DNA of 64,000 nt from the NCBI RefSeq assembly GCF_002847305.1, contig NZ_CP025408.1, positions 3,493,001-3,557,000 of the forward strand, written 5' to 3'. How positions within the stretch are numbered: the stretch's first letter is position 1; each line of letters opens with the position of its first letter. A model generated the notes under the pieces. The model did no database searches. It saw only the letters and a program-made list of their open reading frames with translations, and was not told the origin of the DNA. This DNA comes from Paracoccus tegillarcae (GTDB lineage Bacteria; Pseudomonadota; Alphaproteobacteria; Rhodobacterales; Rhodobacteraceae). A program made the translations under genes and the position numbers. Shown here one piece after another: positions 1 through 11,062 of this stretch.

Positions 1-194
1 TGCTGCTCACCGGCCGGGCCCTGTTACTCGGGCTGGCGCGGATGGTGATCGACGATAACATGAACGAATGGCATCCGGGAACAACCGCGCGTAAGGCCGC
101 GCAGAGAGCCCTGGACGACTATATGGACGCCATGACCATCGCCAGTGGCTGGACCAACTTCAAATCGCCGACGACAACAGACGCCGCCAGTTAA
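1..194 (+). CDS. 3' end of an unrecognised gene (5' end outside window)
   Basis: An open frame runs in from the left edge (phase starting at base 3) and stops with TAA at 192-194. It gives about 63 residues ending SPTTTDAAS, with a conserved-looking core (MNEWHPGTTARKAAQRALDD). Composition and codon use look coding. Its stop overlaps the stop of the convergent purU gene in a shared TTAA. I do not recognise the family. A start at the ATG at 42 cannot be excluded, but the frame is open upstream of it. Confidence 0.45.
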   Translation, partial: LLTGRALLLGLARMVIDDNMNEWHPGTTARKAAQRALDDYMDAMTIASGWTNFKSPTTTDAAS

Positions 195-1075
195 CCCATC
201 CGTTCTGACGCGTAACCACCTGGACTTGCAGGGAAAACCACCGTCTTGTTGCCGTTCTGAAAGACGCGGTGATGGATATGGGCATGAATGGCGCGCGCCA
301 AGACCTGCGCTTCGACATCGCGGCCCAATGTCACGTAATCGGCCGAGGATTGGGCATGGGTGACACGCGCGGTGTCCTGCTCGATGATCGGTCCCTCATC
401 CAGATCAGCCGTGACATAATGCGCCGTCGCGCCGATCAGCTTCACCCCACGCTCGAACGCTTGCTTGTAAGGGTTCGCACCCTTGAAGCTGGGCAGGAAG
501 GAATGGTGGATATTGATGATTCGCCCCGACATCTTTTGGCACAGCGCATCTGACAGGACCTGCATATAGCGCGCCAACACGACCAGATCGGCCCCGGTTT
601 CGTCCACGATTTCCAACAACCGCGCCTCGGCCTGCGGCTTGTTCTGCGGCGTCACCTTGACGTGGAAAAACGGCAGGTCGTGGTTCACGACCACTTTCTG
701 ATAGGTCAGGTGATTGCTGACGACGCCGACGATCTCGATCGGCAACGCACCGATCTGCCAGCGATAGAGCAGATCGTTGAGACAATGCCCGAAATTCGAC
801 ACCATCAGCAGAACGCGCATCTTTACGGTCGGATCATGGATCGCCCAGTCCATCTGCAACGGTTCTGCCACCGCGTCAAAGACCGCGCGCAGACCCTCTG
901 CATCGGCACCTTTCTCTGAACGAAAGCTGACGCGCATGAAGAACATGCCGTTGGCCATATCGTCGAACTGGGACGAATCGGTAATATTACAGCCATGTTC
1001 GGCCAGAAAGTTCGAAATCGCAGCGACGATACCGCGACGCGAGGGGCAGGTGACGGTCAGGACAAGTTCGGACAT
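191..1075 (-). CDS. purU: Formyltetrahydrofolate deformylase
   Basis: Hydrolyses 10-formyl-THF to formate and THF, balancing the one-carbon pool; cytosolic. The 294-residue protein has an N-terminal ACT domain (about 1-85, starting MSELVLTVTCPSRRG) followed by a formyltransferase domain. That domain shows the catalytic-site signature HHSFLPSFKGANPY and the late HYVTADLDEGPIIEQ block. The length is normal for PurU. The ATG at 1075 was chosen over one 30 bases upstream because GGAGAA lies at good spacing before it and the ACT domain begins there. It converges on the partial gene at the left edge. Confidence 0.95.
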   Translation of the reverse strand: MSELVLTVTCPSRRGIVAAISNFLAEHGCNITDSSQFDDMANGMFFMRVSFRSEKGADAEGLRAVFDAVAEPLQMDWAIHDPTVKMRVLLMVSNFGHCLNDLLYRWQIGALPIEIVGVVSNHLTYQKVVVNHDLPFFHVKVTPQNKPQAEARLLEIVDETGADLVVLARYMQVLSDALCQKMSGRIINIHHSFLPSFKGANPYKQAFERGVKLIGATAHYVTADLDEGPIIEQDTARVTHAQSSADYVTLGRDVEAQVLARAIHAHIHHRVFQNGNKTVVFPASPGGYASERMG

Positions 1076-1165
1076 GGCTAGAATTCTCCGGTCATTCATC
1101 GCCACCTACCGCGGCCTGCGTCTGCACCTGATGCGTCAGGCGACATTTTCAGACGAAAGGCGACC

Positions 1166-3174
<2,009 letters not shown>

Positions 3175-3326
3175 GCGGTTGTTCCTCATGTTTATTCTAC
3201 GGTTCCGGCGGGCCATCGACGCGCGATTGCGAGGCGTCGGAATCAACGTGATATGAACGGAATATAGTGCGGCGTTGCAAATAAACCACGCTCTCGGATG
3301 GTGAACTGATCGTGACCATTGTTACG

Positions 3327-3366
3327 AAAAGGGCGGGTTCGCATCGCGACCCGCCCTCTTTTTTCT
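3327..3366 (-). terminator. Rho-independent terminator of the hflKC operon (bidirectional)
   Basis: An 8-bp perfect stem, gggcgggt (3331-3338) with acccgccc (3349-3356), is flanked by A-runs on one side and a T-run (3359-3366) on the other. On the minus strand it lies directly after the hflC stop at 3368 and is followed by TTTTCG. It can also work in the plus direction. Confidence 0.85.
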
Positions 3367-3367
3367 A

Positions 3368-4636
3368 TCAGTTGCCGTTTTCTTCTTCGGCAGGAACTGG
3401 TTCGGCCTCTTGTTCTGGCGCAGCGGGTTCAACCACCTCCTCAGCCGCCGGTTCGGTGGCCTCGTCGCCTGCTGGCTCGGCGGTGTCGCCGTCCCCGGCT
3501 TCGACCGCGGCAGGCGGCACGACGGCCGAGGGCTCTTCCGGCGGTGTCACCAGGCTTTCCGGCACAGGCGTCAGGGTGACGCCGGCAGACGCACCGAGGG
3601 GTTTGCCTTCGCGATCCGTTACCGTCGGCGTGACCAATGGTTCGTCGCTTTCTGCGGTCGTCGCCGCCGCATCGACTGCGCCATCCGCACCGTTTTCATC
3701 CGCGTCCGCGTTGCTGCTGACGGGCGTCGATGGCGCTGGTTGCGGGGTTGCGCCCTCGGACCCATCGCTTGCGAGATAGTCAAAGAACTCGCTGTCGGGC
3801 TGCATCACGAAAGAGCTGTTGCTGCCCTGCAATGCACGCTCATAGGACTGCATCGAACGCGAGAAGGCGAAGAATTCCGGATCGCGGCCGAAAGCGTCGG
3901 CATAGATCGCGTTCCGGGTTGCGTCAGCTTCACCGCGTACGATCTCGGCCCGCTTGCGCGCCTCGGAGGTCAGTTCCACCACGGTCCGGTCGGCTGCAGC
4001 GCGAACACGCTGCGCGGCCTCGTTACCACGGGCAACCTCGTCTGCGGCCTCGCGTTCACGTTCGGCCCGCATCCTTGCATAGGTGGCCGAAAGGTTCTGC
4101 TCGGGCAGGTCGGTGCGCGTCAGGCGAACGTCGATGATCTCGACGCCCAGCCCGGCAGAGTTGCGCCGTGCCTCGTCGCGGATCTGGTTCATCAGGCTGG
4201 TCCGGTCATCCGACAGCACGTCGGTCGACGGAACCGAGCCCAGAACTTCGCGGATCGCGGTCTTTACGATCGGCTCAAGGCGCACCAGCGCCGCATCGAT
4301 GCCGCCAGCACCAACGGCCTGACGGAACCGCACGACGTCGGTGATCCGCCAGCGGGCGAAAGCATCGACGACGAGGCGGCGGTCATCCAGCGGCGTGACC
4401 TCCAGCGGGGTGGTGGGCAGGCCCAGGATGCGGTCGTCATATTTCACGACATTATCGAGGAAGGGCACCTTGACCGCGAGGCCCGGCTCTTCCTTGACGT
4501 CGACGACGCGACCAAGACGCAGGACCAGCGCTTTTTCACGTTCGTCCACGATGAACAGCGATGCCATGATCGCGACGGCAATGACGATGATCGCCGGTAT
4601 GGCGATGATGGACAGGAAAGATCTGCGAGCGGCCAT
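3368..4636 (-). CDS. hflC: HflC, SPFH/prohibitin-family FtsH modulator with long acidic tail
   Basis: Partner of HflK in the membrane-anchored complex that surrounds FtsH and modulates its proteolysis. The N-terminal TM segment (about residues 9-28, FLSIIAIPAIIVIAVAIMASL) is followed by an SPFH/band-7 domain (about 30-200) and a coiled-coil stretch rich in Ala/Glu/Arg to about 265. Residues from about 300 to 422 form an extra tail made almost only of Glu, Pro, Ala, Thr and Val, which typical HflC (about 290-330 aa) lacks. The start overlaps the hflK stop by one base (TGATG), indicating translational coupling. Confidence 0.94.
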   Translation of the reverse strand: MAARRSFLSIIAIPAIIVIAVAIMASLFIVDEREKALVLRLGRVVDVKEEPGLAVKVPFLDNVVKYDDRILGLPTTPLEVTPLDDRRLVVDAFARWRITDVVRFRQAVGAGGIDAALVRLEPIVKTAIREVLGSVPSTDVLSDDRTSLMNQIRDEARRNSAGLGVEIIDVRLTRTDLPEQNLSATYARMRAEREREAADEVARGNEAAQRVRAAADRTVVELTSEARKRAEIVRGEADATRNAIYADAFGRDPEFFAFSRSMQSYERALQGSNSSFVMQPDSEFFDYLASDGSEGATPQPAPSTPVSSNADADENGADGAVDAAATTAESDEPLVTPTVTDREGKPLGASAGVTLTPVPESLVTPPEEPSAVVPPAAVEAGDGDTAEPAGDEATEPAAEEVVEPAAPEQEAEPVPAEEENGN

Positions 4637-5850
4637 CAGTTATCCCCCTGGCTGTCATTGGTCGAGTTGTCAGTGGGACGGTCGCGGCGCAACTGGTCCA
4701 ACGGCAGATAGGGCACCACGCCCGATCCGCCCTGCATGGTGCCAGCGTCGAGGATCACCTTATCGACATCGCCCAGAACGCGCTCCATCGTTTCCAGATA
4801 CATCCGGCGGCGGGTCACATCCGGCGCCTTGACGTATTCGTCATAGACGCTGTTAAAGCGCGCGGCTTCACCTTCGGCCACGTTAACGGCCTGCGCGCGG
4901 TAACCTTCGGCCTGTTCCAGAACCGAGGCTGCCTCACCACGGGCTGCGGCCAGAACGCGGTTGGCATAGGCGTCGGCCTCTTTTTCCAACCGGTCGCGTT
5001 CCTGCTGAGCGGCTTGCACTTCGCGGAAGGCGTCGATCACCTCTTGCGGCGGATCGGCCCGGTCAAGGTTGACACGGACAACGCTGATCCCGGATTCGTA
5101 GACATCCAGCGTCTGCTGGACGGCATCCTGCAGATCCTCGGCAATCGCACCACGGTCGCGGTTCAGGATGGGTGCCAACTCGCTGCGGGCGATAATGTCG
5201 CGCATGGCGGATTCGGCGACCGCACGGATCGTGTCGCGCGGATCGGCCAGGTTGAAAAGGTATTTCGCCGGATCGTTGATGTTCCAGACGACCTGATATT
5301 CCATATCCACGATATTCTGGTCGCGGGTCAGCATCAGACCGCTATCCATCGGCCCGGTGCCGGTGCCGATCTCGGTCACGCGTTCACCGGTGACCTGCAC
5401 GATTTCAGCCGTGACAAAGGGCCAGGGCGCGAAGTTCAGACCCGGCTCGCCAACGCCCACGGCGTCACCGAACAGGAACTCGACGCTGCGCTCTTCCGGC
5501 TTGACGGTGTAAAAGCTCATGAAGCCCCAGACCAGCACCAGGCCAAGGCCGATCAGTCCAATGGTGGATCGGTTGAGGCTGAAATTGGGCCCCTGCCCGC
5601 GTCCACCGCCGCCGCCATTTGGCCGGCCGCCGCGTCCGCCGCCCATCAGGACGCGCAGGCGTTCCTGGCCCTTTTTCATCAGCTCGTCGATTTCGGGCAT
5701 CGATTCGCCGCCCTGACCGGGGCGCTCCGGGCGCTGCGGGTCACGTGGCGGGCGTTGGTCCCCCCATGGACGGTTCGAGGGGCGCTTTCCGTCCCCATCA
5801 TCGCCGCCATTATTGCCGCCGCCTCCGCCCCAGGGGCCCTGATTAGCCAT
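4636..5850 (-). CDS. hflK: HflK, SPFH/prohibitin-family FtsH modulator
   Basis: Forms the HflK-HflC complex with the next gene. The 404 residues start with a Gly/Pro/Asn-rich cytoplasmic segment (MANQGPWGGGGG, then several more Gly-rich runs to about 90), followed by one TM helix (about 97-117, IGLIGLGLVLVWGFMSFYTV). A band-7 domain and an Ala/Glu-rich coiled coil (QERDRLEKEADAYANRVLAAARGEA) come next. The ATG at 5850 is chosen because the family N-terminus is Gly-rich immediately; an ATG at 5874 adds eight residues. It is the first gene of a two-gene operon ending at the hairpin near 3345. Confidence 0.94.
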   Translation of the reverse strand: MANQGPWGGGGGNNGGDDGDGKRPSNRPWGDQRPPRDPQRPERPGQGGESMPEIDELMKKGQERLRVLMGGGRGGRPNGGGGGRGQGPNFSLNRSTIGLIGLGLVLVWGFMSFYTVKPEERSVEFLFGDAVGVGEPGLNFAPWPFVTAEIVQVTGERVTEIGTGTGPMDSGLMLTRDQNIVDMEYQVVWNINDPAKYLFNLADPRDTIRAVAESAMRDIIARSELAPILNRDRGAIAEDLQDAVQQTLDVYESGISVVRVNLDRADPPQEVIDAFREVQAAQQERDRLEKEADAYANRVLAAARGEAASVLEQAEGYRAQAVNVAEGEAARFNSVYDEYVKAPDVTRRRMYLETMERVLGDVDKVILDAGTMQGGSGVVPYLPLDQLRRDRPTDNSTNDSQGDN

Positions 5851-5986
5851 ACATATGCCCTTTTCGCCTATCAATTCGTTGGGTGCAAAACTGGGGTTGA
5901 GAGGGGAAATGTCAAGCCTTGGCCGCCCCGCCTGCCCTGTTCGGCACCTGCCCGCGACCCATCGCCGCAGGCTCTTTTATCCATCC

Positions 5987-7237
5987 CTATGGTCGGATGG
6001 TACCATTCCCCGTCACCAGATATTTAAAGCTGGTCAATTGCTCGGCACCGACCGGACCGCGCGCGTGCAGCTTGCCCGTGGCGATCCCGATCTCGGCGCC
6101 CATGCCGAATTCGCCGCCATCGGCAAACTGGGTCGAGGCGTTGCGGATCAGGATCGCACTGTCCAAAGCGTCAAAGAATCGCGCCGCCGTCTTGTCATTC
6201 GCGGTCAGGATCGACTCGGTGTGTTGGCTGCCATATCGGCGAATATGCTCGATTGCGCCCTCGACCCCGTCAACGGTTCTGGCCGCCATGATCATGTCCA
6301 GAAACTCATGCCCGAAATCTTCGGGGTTTGCCTTGGTCGCCCCTGAAATGTCAGCCAATGCGCCCTCGGCCCTGACCTCTACCCCGGCATCTAGCAGCGC
6401 ACGGATCAGCGTCTCGGATTGCGGATAGTCACGGTCGATCAGCAGGCATTCCGCCGCCCCGCAAATGCCCGTCCGGCGGGTCTTGGCGTTCAGCACGACC
6501 TGAACCGCGGTCTCGGGGTCGGCGTCACGGTCGACATAGACGTGACAGATGCCCTCGAGATGGGCGAATACAGGCACCCGCGCCTCGCGCTGGACCAGCC
6601 CGACCAAACCCTTGCCGCCGCGCGGGATGATCACATCAATCAACCCCTGCGCCTGCAACATGGCGCTGACCGCCGCACGATCACGCGTGGGCACCAACTG
6701 GATCGCTTCGGCGGGCAGACCTGCCGCCACCAGCCCGCGCACCATGCAGGCATGCAGCGCCAGGGATGAGTTCAACCCCTCAGAGCCGCCGCGCAGGATC
6801 ACGGCGTTGCCCGATTTCAACGCCAGCGCACCGGCATCGGCCGTCACATTCGGTCGGCTTTCATAGATCACGCCGATAACGCCGATTGGCGTGCGCACAC
6901 GTTGGATATGCAGCCCATTCGGGCGGTCCCATTCCGCGATCACGCTGCCGACCGGATCGGGCTGTTCGGCGACGGTGCGCAAGCCATTTTCGATGTCGTG
7001 AATGCGGTCCTCGGTCAGGGTCAGCCGGTCCATCATCGCGCGGGACAATCCCTTTTCGCGTCCGAATTCCAGATCCTTGATATTGGCCTGCAGGATGTCC
7101 GACATCGACAGACGCACGGCCTCTGCAGCACCGATCAAGGCTGCATGCTTGCGTTCGGCGCTGGCCTCGCGCAGCGCCACCGTGGCATCTCGCGCGGTGC
7201 TCGCCATGCGCCCGATCAACTGGGTCGCGTCGTCCAT
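5987..7237 (-). CDS. proA: Gamma-glutamyl phosphate reductase
   Basis: NADPH-dependent second step of proline synthesis, making glutamate-5-semialdehyde. The 416-residue aldehyde-dehydrogenase-fold protein has the nucleotide-binding [19 protein letters not shown] and the catalytic Cys259 in [19 protein letters not shown] sits nine bases before the ATG at 7237; an ATG at 7246 directly abuts that GAGAGG and is less likely. proB, often next to proA, is not in this window, so proline synthesis genes are split here. Confidence 0.95.
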   Translation of the reverse strand: MDDATQLIGRMASTARDATVALREASAERKHAALIGAAEAVRLSMSDILQANIKDLEFGREKGLSRAMMDRLTLTEDRIHDIENGLRTVAEQPDPVGSVIAEWDRPNGLHIQRVRTPIGVIGVIYESRPNVTADAGALALKSGNAVILRGGSEGLNSSLALHACMVRGLVAAGLPAEAIQLVPTRDRAAVSAMLQAQGLIDVIIPRGGKGLVGLVQREARVPVFAHLEGICHVYVDRDADPETAVQVVLNAKTRRTGICGAAECLLIDRDYPQSETLIRALLDAGVEVRAEGALADISGATKANPEDFGHEFLDMIMAARTVDGVEGAIEHIRRYGSQHTESILTANDKTAARFFDALDSAILIRNASTQFADGGEFGMGAEIGIATGKLHARGPVGAEQLTSFKYLVTGNGTIRP

Positions 7238-7354
7238 GTCTTTCATCCTCTCGGCCCCTTTGACTGACGTTTTGCCAATGAAACGCCCGTTTCGCGCGCC
7301 CTCACCGCGGGTTCAATCGTCATAACGGAAGGACAACCGAAACAGGAGTCCCAA

Positions 7355-7819
7355 ATGACCCTTCGTTTTTTTCCGATCAAGACAGCGACCGCCATGGGCC
7401 TGCGCAGCGGCACCGATGCATAGGGACTGCCGCCTGAACGCTGCCCTGCCTCCGATGGCCATGATACACCCTGCCGTCACTGCCTGAACCAGGTGCCCAA
7501 AGGCGCGCCTTATATCATCGTCGCGCACCGTCCTTTTTCCGGGCTGAACCCCTATGCTGAAACAGGTTCGATTTTTCTCTGCGTTGAGGATTGCGCCGCA
7601 GGCGGCCCCGATTTTCCGACCAGAATGCTGACCTCGCCCAGTTATATCGTGCGAGGCCATTCATCGGATGAGAGGATTGTCCGTGATCGCAGCAGCGTGA
7701 TTGGCACGCCCTATATTCCGGCCCGCTGCGCCCGTCTCTTTACCGATCCGCAGATTGGTTTCGTCTAAATCCGCTCGGCCAGCGGCAACTGCTTTCATTG
7801 CCGTGTCACGCGTAGCTAG
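7355..7819 (+). pseudogene. DUF1203-family gene interrupted by two in-frame stop codons
   Basis: One continuous reading frame of about 154 codons starts with ATG after a good AGGAG and ends with TAG at 7817-7819. It is cut by TAG at 7421-7423 and TAA at 7766-7768. The conceptual product matches the DUF1203 layout as I know it: N-terminal MTLRFFPIKTATAMGLRSG, then CRHCLNQVPKGAPYI, HRPFSGLNPYAETGSIFL, PSYIVRGHSSDERIV, and the C-terminal NCFHCRVTR. The Cys motifs CRHC and NCFHC lie on opposite sides of the stops. The whole length equals a normal family member, so this looks like recent nonsense decay without frameshifts. It converges on the gene at 7816-8397. Function of the family is unknown. 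Confidence 0.75.
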
Positions 7820-8397
7820 GCACCGTTTTCCTCAATGGGCGTTTCTTCAATGGGTGGGGGCTCGATGCGGATGACACGCGCCGGAACGCCGACCGCGACG
7901 CCGCCGGGCGGGACATCATCCAGCACCACGGCATTCAAACCAATGACCGCGTGATCGCCGATGGTGACGCCGCCCACGATCCGCGCACCGGCTGCAATAT
8001 CGACATGCCCACCGATCAACGGGACATTGCGACCCTCGTCATTCGTGCGGCCCGACCCGATGGTTACCTGATTAAAGATCATGCAGTTCGGGCCAATCAC
8101 GGCCGCCGGATGCATCACCACGCCGTTTGGATGATGCAGAACCAGCCCACGCCCGATGGGCGTGATGACCGGGATGTCGCATTGGCATATGACGCTCCAA
8201 TAGCGGTGCACCAGCACCCAATATCGCCGCATGAACCCGGCGATGACGCCCTGTCGCGCGTGCCAGTGCTGATAGCGGCGCAGGGCGCGCAGCAACTTGC
8301 GGCCCGGATCCCAGAAGCGGGTGATCCGCTCGCGTTCCGGATCAGGATCGCGGGCAGAGGTATAGGCTCGAGGGGCATGCGTATCGGTCATGGGCAT
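7816..8397 (-). CDS. Serine O-acetyltransferase-like hexapeptide-repeat protein
   Basis: A 193-residue acyltransferase of the left-handed beta-helix (LbH) superfamily. The N-terminal helical part (about 1-75) is followed by hexapeptide repeats with the CysE-like core HHPNGVVMHPAAVIGPNC and IGGHVDIAAGARIVGGVTIGDHAVIGLNAVVLDD. This pattern resembles short serine acetyltransferases and polysaccharide-associated acetyltransferases. The tail IEETPIEENGA is acidic. No cys or glycan genes flank it, so the substrate is uncertain. The start is ATG at 8397 or 8391; neither has a strong Shine-Dalgarno sequence. It overlaps the stop of the convergent DUF1203 pseudogene. Confidence 0.8.
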   Translation of the reverse strand: MPMTDTHAPRAYTSARDPDPERERITRFWDPGRKLLRALRRYQHWHARQGVIAGFMRRYWVLVHRYWSVICQCDIPVITPIGRGLVLHHPNGVVMHPAAVIGPNCMIFNQVTIGSGRTNDEGRNVPLIGGHVDIAAGARIVGGVTIGDHAVIGLNAVVLDDVPPGGVAVGVPARVIRIEPPPIEETPIEENGA

Positions 8398-8482
8398 CGT
8401 CGATGAAACTGTCCGCCCAACTTACGGACTGCGACCGTAGGGGCAAGCGACAAACATGATCATGTGGATAGAAGGAAGGATA

Positions 8483-8559
8483 TGGCGCGGTTGACGGGGC
8501 TCGAACCCGCGACCCCCGGCGTGACAGGCCGGTACTCTAACCAACTGAGCTACAACCGC
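8483..8559 (-). tRNA. tRNA-Asp (GTC), copy 1
   Basis: On the minus strand a 77-nt cloverleaf runs from 8559 to 8483. The acceptor stem GCGGTTG pairs with CAACCGC, the discriminator is G, and CCA is encoded. D-arm GCTCAGTTGGTTAGAGT, anticodon loop CTGTCAC with anticodon GTC, and T-arm GCGGGTTCGAGCCCCGT are all present. Confidence 0.97.
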
Positions 8560-8584
8560 GCATATCGTTCTGGGCGAAGGGTGG

Positions 8585-8661
8585 TGGCGCGGTTGACGGG
8601 GCTCGAACCCGCGACCCCCGGCGTGACAGGCCGGTACTCTAACCAACTGAGCTACAACCGC
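8585..8661 (-). tRNA. tRNA-Asp (GTC), copy 2
   Basis: A second 77-nt copy, identical in sequence to the first across the full gene including CCA, lies 25 bases upstream in the direction of transcription. The pair is probably one transcript and a recent tandem duplication. Confidence 0.97.
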
Positions 8662-8803
8662 ACACTCACCTTTCCCGGCTAATCGCCCGCCGGGGTGAGG
8701 GGCGGTTTACGCAGGCCGCGCGGCGAGGTCAAGCACTGATCGCCCGAAAATGGGATGGGATCGTAAATCTGTGCGACGTCTGTTTGCACACCCGCAACGC
8801 ATG

Positions 8804-8832
8804 AAAAAGGGGCGCCCGAAGACGCCCCTTTT
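8804..8832 (-). terminator. Rho-independent terminator of the PRC-barrel gene
   Basis: The 10-bp stem aaaaggggcg (8805-8814) pairs with cgcccctttt (8823-8832) around an 8-nt loop. Read on the minus strand it follows the PRC-barrel gene (stop near 8867) and ends in a T-run. It is symmetrical enough to work in both directions. Confidence 0.85.
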
Positions 8833-8866
8833 CCGTTCAGCGATAATCGCCGTTGAGGGTGTGACC

Positions 8867-9757
8867 TCAGTTGTTGGCCGGCTCGGCTTCGCCTTCAACC
8901 GCATCGGTTTCCATCGGCTCGACAGCGCCGTCGACGGCAGCCGCATCATCTGCAGACAGCACAGCCGGGATCATCATCGAATCGTCGAAGTCCGGCAGAG
9001 CGCCAAGTTCTTCCTTGGTATAGTTGGTCACGAAGACCGTATCATTGCCGAAGGTACCCATCTTGGCCGCCTCGGTGCTGACCAGAACTTCCTTCGCGCC
9101 AATGCCCAGGAAGCCACCGATATCGATCACGTAGCCAACCACTTCATGGTCGCTGTTGATCACGATGTCGCCGATATCCGCGATGTCATCCCAACCTTCC
9201 GGGATCGCATCACCTTCCAGGACGCTCCATTCGCTGCCCGAGGGTTCATTGGTCGTAAAGACCTGCAGGCCCTCGACCCAGCTTGCCAGCATGCTCGGCT
9301 TGGCCGGATCCATGTCAGGCTGCGCCTCGGTCGGGGCTGCGACGACCTCTTCGGCCATCTCACCTTCGACCATTTCACCTTCGGCAGCGTCCATGTCGGT
9401 CGCTTCCATGTCGGTCGCTTCGTCGGTCATTTCAGCATCGGCAGCCGCATCGCCTGCTGCGTCAGCAGCTGCATCGGCGTCGGCTGCGGCTTCGCCGGCA
9501 GCATCAGCTGCATCGTCGGCTGCATCTGCAGTCGCATCCGCGGCGTCCATGGTCGCGTCGCCAGCTGCATCCGCAGCATCACCAGCAGCGTCTGCGGTCG
9601 CGTCGGCGGCGTCTGCCGTCGCGTCGGCTGCATCGCTGGCTGCATCTTCTGCTGCCTGCGCGGTCTCTTCGACAGCGGTTTCAGGCTCTGCAGTGTCCTG
9701 CGCGAAGGCGGGGACAGCAAGTGCTGCGATCGCGGCGCTCATAAGCAAACGTTTCAT
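8867..9757 (-). CDS. Exported PRC-barrel protein with long Ala/Asp repeat region
   Basis: A 296-residue exported protein. The signal peptide MKRLLMSAAIAALAVPAFA is cleaved before QDTAE. Residues about 30-110 are a low-complexity repeat built from DAADATADAA and DAAGDA units; the DNA itself is repetitive here. An acidic Met/Glu-rich linker follows (ATDMEATDMDAAEGEM). The C-terminal domain (about 165-260, GDIVINSDHEVVGYVIDIGG and LGIGAKEVLVS) fits the PRC-barrel fold. Periplasmic or surface placement is inferred. Repeat number is expected to vary between strains. The function of such proteins in Rhodobacterales is unknown. Confidence 0.82.
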   Translation of the reverse strand: MKRLLMSAAIAALAVPAFAQDTAEPETAVEETAQAAEDAASDAADATADAADATADAAGDAADAAGDATMDAADATADAADDAADAAGEAAADADAAADAAGDAAADAEMTDEATDMEATDMDAAEGEMVEGEMAEEVVAAPTEAQPDMDPAKPSMLASWVEGLQVFTTNEPSGSEWSVLEGDAIPEGWDDIADIGDIVINSDHEVVGYVIDIGGFLGIGAKEVLVSTEAAKMGTFGNDTVFVTNYTKEELGALPDFDDSMMIPAVLSADDAAAVDGAVEPMETDAVEGEAEPANN

Positions 9758-9903
9758 ATGTCATACTCCCTTTAGAAGTTCGTAAGTCTCCGGGTTCGCG
9801 ACCCGTCGGCCTCTCAACGCACAACCAAAGCGGCTGTTCCATCAAGATGCAAAACAATCGAAATTTCTTCACAATACCGGCTAAGCATTTGATAGTTAAC
9901 CCA

Positions 9904-11001
9904 TTATAGAGGCCGGCTTATTCGCCCACCACAAACCAGGCCCGGCGAACCTGTTGTGGCAGGTCCGGACGTTGACAACCCTAGCGCGACCCTTGCTGCC
10001 AACCAACCGAAGGCTTGGGCCTCTAGCATATCGCCGTCCAAACCGGCGGCTTCTACCGGCATAACGCGACAAGGCAGCACTTGTTCCAGCGCCGCCATGA
10101 CGGCGGCGTTATGTCGCCCACCGCCGCAAACCAGCAGCGATTCGGGCGGGCTGGGCAACCACCGAAACCCGGCAGAGACCGATGCCGCCACAGCCGCGAC
10201 CAGCGTCGCCGCCGCGTCCGCATCCGTCAAATGTTGCACAGCCTGTGACAATGCCGCGAAATCGTCTCGGTCCAGCGATTTGGGTGGTTGCCGATCAAAA
10301 TAGGGATGACGCAGGAACGCGTCGATCACCGCGTGATCCGCGCTGCCCCGGGCGGCCAGACGACCGCCTTCGTCCCGCACCTGCCGCAGGCGCGCGCGCA
10401 CAAGATCATTGATCGGCGCATTCGCCGGGCCGGTGTCAAAGGCAAGGCAGGCACCAGGCGCCTCGGGCGCAGTCGCGGCAGGATCGACCCAGGTTATATT
10501 GCCGACACCGCCCAGGTTCAGAAACGCGACGGGCATCGGTCGCAGATGCCCCTGCCCGACCGCCCAGTCCGCGCAAGCCCAATGAAAGAACGGCGCCAGC
10601 GGCGCACCTTCACCGCCCTGCCGCACATCCTCGCTTCGAAAATCCCAGACCACACGCCGCCCCACCGCACGTGCCAGCGCCGCACCGTCACCGGCCTGAT
10701 GCGTGCCGCGCCCATGGGGGTCATGGGCCAGCGTCTGACCATGATAACCGATCAACTCGGCCTCGGGAAAATCATGCGCCAGCGCGGCATGGCTGGCCTG
10801 AGAGATGGCGGCAGCCTCGGCCACGCCCTCACCATCCTGCCATTGCCCGAGCGCACCGTGCAGCACGGCGGCCTCATTGTCCGAATAGGCGCGATAGGCG
10901 CTGCGGCCAAAGCTGCCGATCCGCACCCCGTCGGTTTCGATTATCGCTGCATCGACCCCATCAAGCGAGGTTCCCGACATCATTCCCAAAGCCCGGATCA
11001 T
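9904..11001 (-). CDS. anmK: Anhydro-N-acetylmuramic acid kinase
   Basis: Recycles cell wall by hydrolysing and phosphorylating 1,6-anhydro-MurNAc to MurNAc-6-phosphate. The 365-residue protein opens with the family signature [20 protein letters not shown]. Further ATPase-fold motifs are present: [20 protein letters not shown]-like [13 protein letters not shown], and [13 protein letters not shown]. It is divergent from tyrS with a 61-base gap that must hold both promoters. Confidence 0.95.
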   Translation of the reverse strand: MIRALGMMSGTSLDGVDAAIIETDGVRIGSFGRSAYRAYSDNEAAVLHGALGQWQDGEGVAEAAAISQASHAALAHDFPEAELIGYHGQTLAHDPHGRGTHQAGDGAALARAVGRRVVWDFRSEDVRQGGEGAPLAPFFHWACADWAVGQGHLRPMPVAFLNLGGVGNITWVDPAATAPEAPGACLAFDTGPANAPINDLVRARLRQVRDEGGRLAARGSADHAVIDAFLRHPYFDRQPPKSLDRDDFAALSQAVQHLTDADAAATLVAAVAASVSAGFRWLPSPPESLLVCGGGRHNAAVMAALEQVLPCRVMPVEAAGLDGDMLEAQAFGWLAARVALGLSTSGPATTGSPGLVCGGRISRPL

Positions 11002-11062
11002 CGCGCCTTTTCCTTTGTTCCTGCCAGCGGTATATCCGCGACCATCGAAAGGAAAAACCCCG

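Noticed and set aside
7313..7660. Minus-strand 115-aa frame opposite the DUF1203 relic
   Set aside because: Composition is non-protein-like; the plus strand shows conserved DUF1203 blocks throughout.
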